64,000 bases of DNA from Bradyrhizobium sp. BR 10289 (lineage in GTDB: Bacteria > Pseudomonadota > Alphaproteobacteria > Rhizobiales > Xanthobacteraceae), in the NCBI RefSeq assembly GCF_019455385.1, contig NZ_JACOFR010000025.1:36548-100547 (forward strand), written 5' to 3'. Below are positions 51,764 to 58,820 of this stretch, one piece after another. Each line of letters opens with the position of its first letter. Position 1 is the stretch's first letter. The notes under the pieces are model-generated. The model was not told where the DNA came from and made no database searches. It saw only the letters and a program-made list of their open reading frames with translations. The position numbers and the translations under genes are program-made.

Positions 51764-53605
51764 GTGGAACCCAATCAGGTCTCGCGAAATCAGGCCATAA
51801 CGATGGCTGTCATTTTCGCTGGCGGCATGCTGCTCGTCGTTCTGCAATTCATCGTCAAGACCTACGAGACGATAGAGACCATCCCCTATAGCCAGTTCGA
51901 GCAGTTACTCAGCCAAGAAAAATTGGCCGAAGTCTCCGTCGGTCCAGATTCCATTCAAGGGAAATTGAAGGACCAGCTTCCAAGCGGCAAATCGGCGTTC
52001 GTGACCGCACGGGTTGACATGGCGCTCGCCGAAAAGCTCGCGGCCAAGGGCGTGACCGTGACCGGCGTTCCTGGAAGCGGCTTCCTTCAGAGCCTTCTGT
52101 CCTGGATCTTGCCGGTGGTCTTCTTCTTCATCATCTGGTTCTGGCTCGGGCGTAGCGTGAGCGGCCGCCAGGGTTTTGGAGGCCTGATGGCGATCGGGAA
52201 GTCTCGTGCCAAGGTCTATGTCGAGAAAGACATCAAGGTCACGTTCGCGGATGTCGCAGGCGTCGATGAGGCCAAGTTCGAGCTCCAGGAGGTAGTTTCG
52301 TTTCTGAAGGATCCCAAGAGCTACGGTCGCCTCGGCGCCCACGTCCCGAAAGGGATCCTGCTGGTTGGGCCGCCTGGAACGGGAAAGACTTTGCTCGCCC
52401 GCGCCGTAGCCGGAGAAGCCGGTGTTGCATTCTTCTCGATCTCGGGCTCTGAATTCGTCGAGATGTTCGTCGGGGTGGGCGCGGCGCGCGTCCGCGATCT
52501 CTTTGAGCAGGCCCGCAAGGCTGCTCCTTGCATCATTTTCGTCGATGAGCTCGATGCGCTCGGACGCAGCCGGGGACCGCTGTCGTTCTCGAGTCATGAC
52601 GAGACGGAGCAGACCCTCAATCAGCTCCTGTCGGAGCTGGACGGCTTCGACCCCAGCGCCGGGGTCATCTTGCTGGCCGCAACCAACCGTCCCGAAATTC
52701 TGGATCCCGCGCTTCTGCGGGCGGGAAGATTCGACCGGCAGGTCCTCGTCGACCGCCCGGACAAGACCGGGCGCATCGCCATTCTCAAGGTGCACGTCCG
52801 CAAGATTCGCATGGGTGATGGGGTCGATCTCGACAAGGTGGCTGGCCTCACGACCGGCTTTACCGGAGCCGACATCGCCAATCTCGTCAACGAAGCCGCA
52901 ATTGCCGCGACGCGGCGGGGCGGTGACGAGGTCTCGTTCGGTGATTTCGTGACCGCGATAGAGCGGATCGTCGCCGGCGTCGAGAAAAAGAGCAGGGTGC
53001 TCGGCAAGGACGAACGACGCAGGGTCGCCTATCACGAGATGGGGCATGCCCTCGTGGCGGCGAGCCTCCCCGGCGTCGATCCGGTGCAGAAGGTCTCGAT
53101 CATACCGCGCGGGATCGGTGCGCTCGGATACACCATTCAGCGTCCGACCGAAGACAGGTTCCTGCTGACGATCGAGGAGCTGAAGAACCGCATCGCGGTG
53201 CTGATGGGTGGGCGGGCGTCGGAGCGTCTGATCTTCGACGGCGCGATTTCGACCGGGGCTGCCGACGATCTTCAACGCGCCACCGAAGTCGCCATCGAGA
53301 TGGTCACCAAATACGGTATGGACGAGGTGGTCGGGCAGCGCACCTATGCACCCAAACCTCGGGCATTTCTCGCGGCTCAGGATGCGGTCGTCGTCGCCGC
53401 CGAAGCGACCGGCCGCGAGATTGATCTCGCGGTCCGAAACCTGATCGAGGAGGGTGATCGCCGTGCTCGCGATATTCTGGAGCGGCGGCGTGCCGACCTC
53501 GACGCCGGCGTCGAACTATTGATTGCCAATGAAACCGTGACGGCAGAGCAGTTTACGCCGCTGCTCGCCAAGGGCGTCGAAAGAAGCCAGCCGGTCGCCG
53601 CGTGA
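51764..53605 (+). CDS. Accessory FtsH AAA+ zinc metalloprotease
   Basis: A 613-residue FtsH. Two membrane helices (about 13-31 and 105-126) flank a periplasmic loop; the AAA+ module has Walker A GPPGTGKT near residue 204, pore loop FVEMFVGVGAARVRD, Walker B IIFVDELDAL and SRH ATNRPEILDPALLRAGRFDRQ. The protease site is HEMGH at 424-428 with the third ligand in STGAADDLQRAT. Degrades membrane and short-lived proteins. Distinct from the housekeeping copy by its FixK2-type promoter and stress-gene neighbours. GTG start with GAGGAG. Confidence 0.85.
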   Translation: MEPNQVSRNQAITMAVIFAGGMLLVVLQFIVKTYETIETIPYSQFEQLLSQEKLAEVSVGPDSIQGKLKDQLPSGKSAFVTARVDMALAEKLAAKGVTVTGVPGSGFLQSLLSWILPVVFFFIIWFWLGRSVSGRQGFGGLMAIGKSRAKVYVEKDIKVTFADVAGVDEAKFELQEVVSFLKDPKSYGRLGAHVPKGILLVGPPGTGKTLLARAVAGEAGVAFFSISGSEFVEMFVGVGAARVRDLFEQARKAAPCIIFVDELDALGRSRGPLSFSSHDETEQTLNQLLSELDGFDPSAGVILLAATNRPEILDPALLRAGRFDRQVLVDRPDKTGRIAILKVHVRKIRMGDGVDLDKVAGLTTGFTGADIANLVNEAAIAATRRGGDEVSFGDFVTAIERIVAGVEKKSRVLGKDERRRVAYHEMGHALVAASLPGVDPVQKVSIIPRGIGALGYTIQRPTEDRFLLTIEELKNRIAVLMGGRASERLIFDGAISTGAADDLQRATEVAIEMVTKYGMDEVVGQRTYAPKPRAFLAAQDAVVVAAEATGREIDLAVRNLIEEGDRRARDILERRRADLDAGVELLIANETVTAEQFTPLLAKGVERSQPVAA

Positions 53606-53690
53606 ACGAGGCCCGGCTGTGTTTGTTGGGTCGGCACCGCCGTGACCCGGCCCGGCAACCCGAATATGCTGCCGAAAGCGCGCCCGCGCG

Positions 53691-54215
53691 TCAGCCCACG
53701 GCGTGCATCAGGGGATCACGACGAGCATCGGCCGACTGCTGGCTGATCACGACGTCATGCCACAATTTGGCGATGCTTGCCTGGGTTTCCGGAGCCACGA
53801 AACAATGTCCTTCGTTGTCGAAGTCGCAGAAGCGTGCGCCGGCATCGCCGCGCAGCTCGGCCAGAGCCGAGCTGATGGCACCCAGGCCGATCATCACCTG
53901 GTCGATGCTCTCCAGCTTGCTGTTATGCAATATGTCCATCAACCGAAAGCTCTTTACCGGCGGGTTTCCGAAGGAGATTCCGGGATGCCTGAACTCGAAC
54001 AGCACGCTCAGCGCGACAGGCATTCCGCGCAACCGGCCGAAGACCGCAGCCATATCGTCTTCACTGCAGATAGCCAGACGGTATGAATGCGCCTCCGACG
54101 CAGCGGACGCTTTCGGTGCCAGGCGAAGGCCGGTGATGACTTCATGCTCGATCCAGCGTCGCACCTCGATTGGCGCGTTGCAAATCTGATCCGCCGTCAA
54201 TGTAATTCCGATCAT
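53691..54215 (-). CDS. Hypothetical protein in the FixK2-type regulon
   Basis: A 174-residue soluble protein that I do not recognise. It has no signal or membrane segment. Notable parts are an N-terminal block ITLTADQICNAPIEVRRWIEHEVITGL and a C-terminal helix-rich half. AGGAG directly upstream supports the ATG, and a FixK2-type box lies 49 bases above. It ends 86 bases from the convergent ftsH gene. Confidence 0.65.
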   Translation of the reverse strand: MIGITLTADQICNAPIEVRRWIEHEVITGLRLAPKASAASEAHSYRLAICSEDDMAAVFGRLRGMPVALSVLFEFRHPGISFGNPPVKSFRLMDILHNSKLESIDQVMIGLGAISSALAELRGDAGARFCDFDNEGHCFVAPETQASIAKLWHDVVISQQSADARRDPLMHAVG

Positions 54216-54263
54216 GGCCAGCTCCTGTTTTGGCTAACCATACCTGCGAGCCCGTGGCGGATG

Positions 54264-54277
54264 TTGATGTCCATCAA
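54264..54277 (-). promoter_or_regulatory. FixK2/FNR-type box of the 174-residue protein gene
   Basis: TTGATGTCCATCAA, a perfect TTGA-N6-TCAA, with TATGGT (54242-54237, minus strand) as -10 and a predicted 15-base leader. Confidence 0.7.
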
Positions 54278-54319
54278 AGGGACATCGCCACATGTCAGCG
54301 CCAAGCGCCGCGTTCGTTG

Positions 54320-54658
54320 TCATTCCGGGCGTGGCCCGACCTGGTTTCGCAAGCGGTGACAGAAATCGTCGAGCAGAGTGTGAACGTTCTCGAGATGGAT
54401 CAAGTGCCGATCTGCCTCTTGGCGTTGCGGCGTGCCCGCAGCGAGGGAGTCGCGGACGGATGCCGCCTGCGCGACCTGTTGCCGGCTGACTGCAACTTTG
54501 CTCTCGGCAAACTCGAGGTGCTCGGCATCGTTGCTCAGCTTGTCCAGTTCGGCGACGAGCAGCAACGTTGTCGTGCTCCGTTGCTGCATCGTGAGCGTGG
54601 CATCTTTCAGAATACCTAGGTAGTGGTCGACATTGGCCCGGGCGACATACCGGTGCAT
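54320..54658 (-). CDS. Hypothetical small helical protein
   Basis: A 112-residue, all-helical, charged protein with no recognised family (LVAELDKLSNDAEHLEFAESKVAVSRQQVAQAA in the centre, heptad-like). Start supported by GGGGAG. It ends 42 bases upstream of the FixK2-type box of the next minus-strand gene, so the two are separate transcription units. No FixK2 box was found above it. Confidence 0.55.
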   Translation of the reverse strand: MHRYVARANVDHYLGILKDATLTMQQRSTTTLLLVAELDKLSNDAEHLEFAESKVAVSRQQVAQAASVRDSLAAGTPQRQEADRHLIHLENVHTLLDDFCHRLRNQVGPRPE

Positions 54659-54831
54659 GGCGCGCTCCCCGTTACGCGTAACCGTTAAATGTTACCACCC
54701 AAGGGACGCTCCGGCGATATCAGGTTCCGCTCGAGGGTGGTGTCAAAATACCACTGAGGTGTGACACCTAAGTGATCTTCCCGAATTGATCTGGCGGCGG
54801 CCAGGGAAGAGGTAAGGGACACGGAGATACC

Positions 54832-55011
54832 ATGTCCAATATCCTGTTCCGCTGTCCCAACACCGGGATGAACGTTCAACACTTCGTCGCCGAGCCGTCC
54901 TCGAAAAAAGAGGATGCAGCGATTATGGTGGTGAATTGTCCGGCCTGTACGAGAATTCACTTGGTCAACGGCGCGACAGGTGAGTTGGCGCGCGATACCA
55001 GATCCCGATAA
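54832..55011 (+). CDS. 59-residue zinc-ribbon-like small protein
   Basis: A short open frame: it starts MSNILFRCPNTGMNVQHFVA and ends with NCPACTRIHLVNGATGELARD. C8, C36, C39 and H43 form a C...CPxCxxxH knuckle, the likely metal site. GGAG seven bases before the ATG supports translation. Small ribbon proteins of this shape recur in rhizobial genomes next to DUF6894 genes, one of which follows here. It runs opposite to a reading frame on the minus strand that has no other support. Confidence 0.65.
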   Translation: MSNILFRCPNTGMNVQHFVAEPSSKKEDAAIMVVNCPACTRIHLVNGATGELARDTRSR

Positions 55012-55026
55012 CGGGTCGAGCCACCT

Positions 55027-55040
55027 TTGATCCCGATCAA
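55027..55040 (+). promoter_or_regulatory. FixK2/FNR-type box before a terminator and the DUF6894 gene
   Basis: TTGATCCCGATCAA, a perfect TTGA-N6-TCAA. With class II spacing transcription would begin near 55074; a TTTAGG at 55061-55066 is a weak -10. The next start codon is far (55204) and an intrinsic terminator intervenes. Confidence 0.65.
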
Positions 55041-55073
55041 GTGGAGATGGTGCGAGCCGGTTTAGGTTTTTTC

Positions 55074-55165
55074 GCGTAGCTGCCCCAAGGTTACGTTTCC
55101 AAGAAGACTACGTTGCCAAGTCGCCGCCGAGGCGCGCGCCCCAAAGTCCTCGGCGGCTTTTCTTT
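55074..55165 (+). ncRNA. Candidate FixK2-controlled small RNA
   Basis: Span from the predicted start site to the T run of the terminator, about 92 bases without a translatable frame. Inferred only from a FixK2-type box upstream and a strong terminator downstream. It could instead be the attenuated leader of the DUF6894 gene. Confidence 0.3.
55123..55165 (+). terminator. Intrinsic terminator
   Basis: Perfect ten-base stem GCCGCCGAGG / CCTCGGCGGC with a 15-base loop, followed by TTTTCTTT. The best intrinsic terminator in the window. Confidence 0.8.
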
Positions 55166-55203
55166 GCTCTCAGCCTGTTGAGCCGGGCCGCAGGATCACG
55201 CCG

Positions 55204-55422
55204 ATGCCCACCTACTATTTCGACATGAGGGACGGTGTTCCCGTTCGGGACAAGGCAGGCGTTGAACTGGTCAGTGATGGCGCTGCGATTGCGCACAGCA
55301 AGCAGTTGGCGGACCAAGTGCGTACGAATAGACCGGCAGGCAATCCGGACTTGCGGATCGTCGTCATCGACGAAAGCGGCCGCGAAGTTCACCGTGAGCA
55401 GGTTTACCCGCGAAGCATCTGA
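55204..55422 (+). CDS. DUF6894 family small protein
   Basis: A 72-residue protein beginning MPTYYFDMRDGVPVRDKAG and ending VVIDESGREVHREQVYP, the DUF6894 pattern: a YYF-D start, a central helix with alanine and a beta hairpin end. A very common rhizobial small family of unknown function. AGGA lies at the usual distance before the ATG. The upstream terminator would limit transcription from the FixK2-type box. Confidence 0.75.
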   Translation: MPTYYFDMRDGVPVRDKAGVELVSDGAAIAHSKQLADQVRTNRPAGNPDLRIVVIDESGREVHREQVYPRSI

Positions 55423-55474
55423 TCGAGCCTTTGGATATTGACTGGCGCCGGCTCCCGAAGATGTGGGCGTAAGA

Positions 55475-57184
55475 TCAACGATCGTACTGAAGTTGCCGAT
55501 CCGGCAGCTCAAACGCGCTTTCAACGCGAAGCTGATCGCGGCGATGTTCGTTCGACGGCGCACGTTGCTGTCGAACGCGCACCCGCCACAGGGTCGCGGC
55601 GAGCAGGAGATACACTGCGCAAGTCCACAGTGACTGCCAATTGGCCGGCCCCTCATTGAACCCTATGTAGATCGCTGCAAACAGGAATAGGCCGGCGTAT
55701 ATCGACTCGGCCATAGGGCGAATCCCGCCGTTGACGGGATTGACCAGCATCACGGCCGCGAAGGGCGCTGCTGCCATGGTCAGAGCGGCATAAGGAAAAT
55801 CGATAAAGCGCGGATCGAATACAAGGCCGAGCGCGGTCGCCGTGCCGATCACGACAGTTGCGATCCAGACCGCTCCGTGCAGGATCGCGAGCATCGATCC
55901 AGTTCGGTAGAGTCCCGGACCCAACAAGTCCAGGAAGGTGGGCGATGAACGTCCCGACATGATGGCTGCGGCACCAAAGAGCGGCGAAGCGCCTGCCGCC
56001 AGCAGGAGCGAACCCCAGAGCAGCCAACCACCGGCTCCGTAACTCTCATCGATCATCTTTTGGGCGGCCACTCCAAGCAAGATTCCCGATGCCGTCGCCA
56101 ATATCGCGACCGCGAACCAGGCCACGAGCCCGGCCTTCCCAAAATTGCGGCGCAACGAGAGCCACGCCGCGCCGAATATCAGTATTGCCAGCCCTATCCC
56201 GCTGCCCATCTGCAGCTTCCACATTGGAAAATTGCTGATGGCAATCCCCGGCGGATATTTCAGGCGGCGCTGCGCGGCGTCGAAAAGGCCCCAGGACCCG
56301 CCAACCGTGCCTTCGATTTCCCTTTTCCAGGATTCATCGAAAGCCTCGAACAGATTGACCCGGAAATTCTCGCGCTGAGCCAGATCGAGGATTTCGGAGA
56401 CCACCCGCGCCTGATTGACCGGCGAGGGAAGGGCGGACTCGCGCATTCGTCCCGCGCTCGGCCAGCCTATTTCTCCGATCAGGATTTCCTTGCCTGGAAA
56501 TGCCGAGGCTATCCGGCGGCGAATGGCGCCGACATGAGCGGCGGCAGCTTCCGCTCGGATTGGCACATTTTCCCAATACGGCAGGATGTGGACGGTGACG
56601 AAATCGACGGCGTCATAAAGTTCGGCGTTGCTCAGCCAGAACTCCCAGACATCGGCATAAGTGACGGGGACGGCGACCTGCGCCTTGACTGATCGTATCT
56701 TGGCGGCGAGATCGGAGGCCGTGATGTCCTTGCGCAACAGGGTCTCGTTTCCGACGACAAGCGCGATGATCGTTTCGGGGTATTGCTTCGCGAGGCGGAC
56801 GGCCGTCGCTATCTGCATCGCGTTCTTCTGCTGATCCTTGTCGAGGAAAATGCCCTGAATGACTTTCAGTCCTTGCTTGGCTGCAAGCTCCGGGATCTGA
56901 TCGAGGCCGAGATCCGTCGCATAAGTCCTGACGCAATTGGATACGCCGGCAAGCAGGGCGAGATCTTCCGCGATCTGCTCACGCGACACTTGGGTCGCCG
57001 GGGAAAGCGACGTCTGGTGATTGCGAAAAGGGGCGTATGATATGCATTGAAGCTTGTTGTTCGGATCGATGGGCGCGCGCGGCAGATCGACCGGCAAGCC
57101 GAGCCACCACCAGGCTATGGCGATGGTGACCAGCGACACCAGCAGAAGCGTCAACGGCATGTGATGGGAGGTGACTCGCTTCAT
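55475..57184 (-). CDS. GH17-type beta-glucan enzyme with membrane domain (NdvC-like)
   Basis: A 569-residue protein. One N-terminal helix (about 10-27), then a periplasmic glycoside hydrolase 17 domain (ISYAPFRNHQTS..., VVGNETLLR with the acid/base Glu, LIGEIGWPSAG with the nucleophile Glu), then about eight membrane helices after residue 320. This layout and the 62-kDa size match NdvC, the beta-1,6-glucan synthase of Bradyrhizobium cyclic glucan synthesis; no ndvB is adjacent, so it may be a paralogue. The ATG at 57184 follows CCAGGG. Lies 126 bases below the cytochrome c gene on the same strand. Confidence 0.75.
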   Translation of the reverse strand: MKRVTSHHMPLTLLLVSLVTIAIAWWWLGLPVDLPRAPIDPNNKLQCISYAPFRNHQTSLSPATQVSREQIAEDLALLAGVSNCVRTYATDLGLDQIPELAAKQGLKVIQGIFLDKDQQKNAMQIATAVRLAKQYPETIIALVVGNETLLRKDITASDLAAKIRSVKAQVAVPVTYADVWEFWLSNAELYDAVDFVTVHILPYWENVPIRAEAAAAHVGAIRRRIASAFPGKEILIGEIGWPSAGRMRESALPSPVNQARVVSEILDLAQRENFRVNLFEAFDESWKREIEGTVGGSWGLFDAAQRRLKYPPGIAISNFPMWKLQMGSGIGLAILIFGAAWLSLRRNFGKAGLVAWFAVAILATASGILLGVAAQKMIDESYGAGGWLLWGSLLLAAGASPLFGAAAIMSGRSSPTFLDLLGPGLYRTGSMLAILHGAVWIATVVIGTATALGLVFDPRFIDFPYAALTMAAAPFAAVMLVNPVNGGIRPMAESIYAGLFLFAAIYIGFNEGPANWQSLWTCAVYLLLAATLWRVRVRQQRAPSNEHRRDQLRVESAFELPDRQLQYDR

Positions 57185-57310
57185 TCGCCCTGGACTGACA
57201 CGGACGCCGTTTTCGACGCGTGCGACATGCATGTGTCATGCCGCCTTTGTGGGCGCCTCAGCATAGCTCGCTTGAGTTTTTGCGGATCGTCGCCGATGCC
57301 TCTCGGGGAG

Positions 57311-57787
57311 CTAATGCTTTCCCGGGACCGAAAATATCTGATTTCCTGGCGGGCGCTGGTCGGTCGGTATGCCAATGGTAATGAAGCCTCGCTCCATCGA
57401 GGCGTGGCACGCGTTGCAGCCGTCGGTCAGGCCACGCATGGAAGCTGTAAACCGATTGCTGTCGCCCGCCGTAATGGCGTCTGCGATCGACAGCAGCGGA
57501 TCTTTCATCGTGGTGACGTTGCTGACTGGAATGCCGGGATAGAATATGGCGGCTTGGGCCAGGCTGTCGGTCAATTGACGTAGCTCGAAATTGGCCAGGT
57601 CCCAATTTTTCGCCTTGCCGGCGTACCAGAGCTTCAGGTGCTGACTCTGCGCGGCGTTCATGGTCTCAACCAGACGAGGCGTATACTTTGCGTTAGGGGA
57701 GGGCGGAAAGTCGGGCTGTGCAATTGCGACAGACGCCGCCGCCGTCACCGAGGCTGCCAGGATCGCGCACCAATTTCGTAGCTTCAT
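57311..57787 (-). CDS. Exported monoheme cytochrome c (C-terminal CxxCH)
   Basis: A 158-residue protein. Signal peptide ends near residue 23 (SVTAAASVAIAQ); the single heme site is C124-x2-C127-H128 in TDGCNACHASMERGF, near the C-terminus as in class II cytochromes. The body is helical, consistent with a four-helix cytochrome c' fold. Such proteins bind NO or pass electrons. GAGGA at eight bases fixes the start. A FixK2-type box stands 54 bases upstream and the divergent neighbour is a nitroreductase. Confidence 0.75.
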   Translation of the reverse strand: MKLRNWCAILAASVTAAASVAIAQPDFPPSPNAKYTPRLVETMNAAQSQHLKLWYAGKAKNWDLANFELRQLTDSLAQAAIFYPGIPVSNVTTMKDPLLSIADAITAGDSNRFTASMRGLTDGCNACHASMERGFITIGIPTDQRPPGNQIFSVPGKH

Positions 57788-57840
57788 TTGACCAATCCTC
57801 ACTGGATCGGCGAAAGCTATCAGGGGACCAGACGGCTTTG

Positions 57841-57854
57841 TTGCGCTGAATCAA
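57841..57854 (-). promoter_or_regulatory. FixK2/FNR-type box of the cytochrome c gene
   Basis: TTGCGCTGAATCAA; TAGCTT is near the -10 position on the minus strand and the predicted leader is 20 bases. Confidence 0.65.
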
Positions 57855-57895
57855 AGCCAGGCGTCGGTGTCGGACCAGCCGCCGGAATCCTCACT

Positions 57896-57909
57896 TTGCG
57901 TCAGCTCAA
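57896..57909 (+). promoter_or_regulatory. FixK2/FNR-type box of the nitroreductase gene
   Basis: TTGCGTCAGCTCAA, with TACTGT (57931-57936) as -10 and an 18-base leader to the ATG at 57961. Its distance to its own gene equals that of the box serving the divergent cytochrome c gene. Confidence 0.7.
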
Positions 57910-57960
57910 TCTTCAGCGCGCGGTCACGCCTACTGTGAGCTCGTTCAACAGGAGGCGTCG

Positions 57961-58554
57961 ATGTTGACCGAAACAAAATTGGATACGATCAGTGCAATTC
58001 GGAATCGACGAGCGATCCGCAGTTACGGGCCGGAACGGCTCGAGAAGCACGTCGTCGAAGAGCTGATCGATGCGGCCATTCAGGCCCCGACCGCGGTCCA
58101 TCGCGAGCCGTGGGCTTTTGCAGTGATCCAGAATAGAGAACGCCTGCGGAAATATTCGGACGAGGCAAAGGCTCTGCTGCTCGCGCAACAGCAGGCGACG
58201 TCGTTCTTTGAAGGACATGAGCCGCAAGCGCTTGCCGTCTTGTCCGATCCTGAATTCAACATCTTCTACGACGCCGGCACACTGATCGTCATCGGCTGCA
58301 CCGCAGGCGGGCCGTTCGTGGAAGCCGACTGCTGGCTCGCGGCCGAGAACCTGATGCTGGCGGCCACCGCGAAGGGATATGGCACCTGCTGCATCGGATT
58401 CGCCGTCGGTATCCTCAACACTCCGGACGTGAAGCGCGAGTTGGGCATCCCGGAAGCCGGGGCGGCGGTCGCTCCCATCATCGTGGGCGTGCCGAAAGGC
58501 CCGCTTCCGGCAGGCGTACGAAAACCGCCTGTCATCCTGTCCTGGCTCTCGTAA
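57961..58554 (+). CDS. Nitroreductase family flavoprotein
   Basis: A 197-residue FMN-dependent nitroreductase. IRNRRAIRSYGPERLEKHVVEELIDAAIQAPTAVHREPWAF is the standard FMN-binding start, and GTCCIGFAVGI plus VAPIIVGVPKG complete the fold. Family members reduce nitro compounds, quinones or flavins with NAD(P)H. The ATG at 57961 is followed by the expected LTETKLDTISAI. Divergent from the cytochrome c gene under a paired FixK2-type control region. Confidence 0.8.
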   Translation: MLTETKLDTISAIRNRRAIRSYGPERLEKHVVEELIDAAIQAPTAVHREPWAFAVIQNRERLRKYSDEAKALLLAQQQATSFFEGHEPQALAVLSDPEFNIFYDAGTLIVIGCTAGGPFVEADCWLAAENLMLAATAKGYGTCCIGFAVGILNTPDVKRELGIPEAGAAVAPIIVGVPKGPLPAGVRKPPVILSWLS

Positions 58555-58587
58555 TGCTGGAGGCTGGTCGTCTGCAAAGCGCGGAAA

Positions 58588-58662
58588 TGGTGGGCGCACA
58601 AGGGATCGAACCTTGGACCTCTCCCGTGTGAAGGGAACGCTCTCCCGCTGAGCTATGCGCCC
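58588..58662 (-). tRNA. tRNA-Val(CAC)
   Basis: On the minus strand it begins GGGCGCATAGCTCAGCGGGA, has anticodon stem-loop TTCCC-TTCACAC-GGGAG with anticodon CAC, T arm GGTTCGATCC and an encoded CCA (discriminator A). All four arms pair. Its 3' end faces the stress block to the left. Confidence 0.95.
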
Positions 58663-58820
58663 GGGACCATCATGCAAGCGGCCGGACTTTTGGCCGGCCG
58701 GTGCATTGAAGCCCGCGATTTAGAAGTGCGGGCCGGTGGTGTCAAGTTTCGAGGTGGCCCGGCGGCCTGAAAACCTGCGTCGATCGGCCCATCCGGCTTT
58801 GAGGCCGGGTTTCGGCCCGT

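Noticed and set aside
54685..54960. 91-codon minus frame overlapping the zinc-ribbon gene
   Set aside because: No ribosome site or family match; the opposite frame has a ribosome site and a cysteine knuckle.
33816..58587. Integrated mobile island
   Set aside because: No integrase, transposase, conjugation gene or flanking direct repeat could be found, so only the tRNA position hints at it.
58680..58740. Two short GC hairpins next to the tRNA as terminators
   Set aside because: Six-base stems without T runs; too weak to call.
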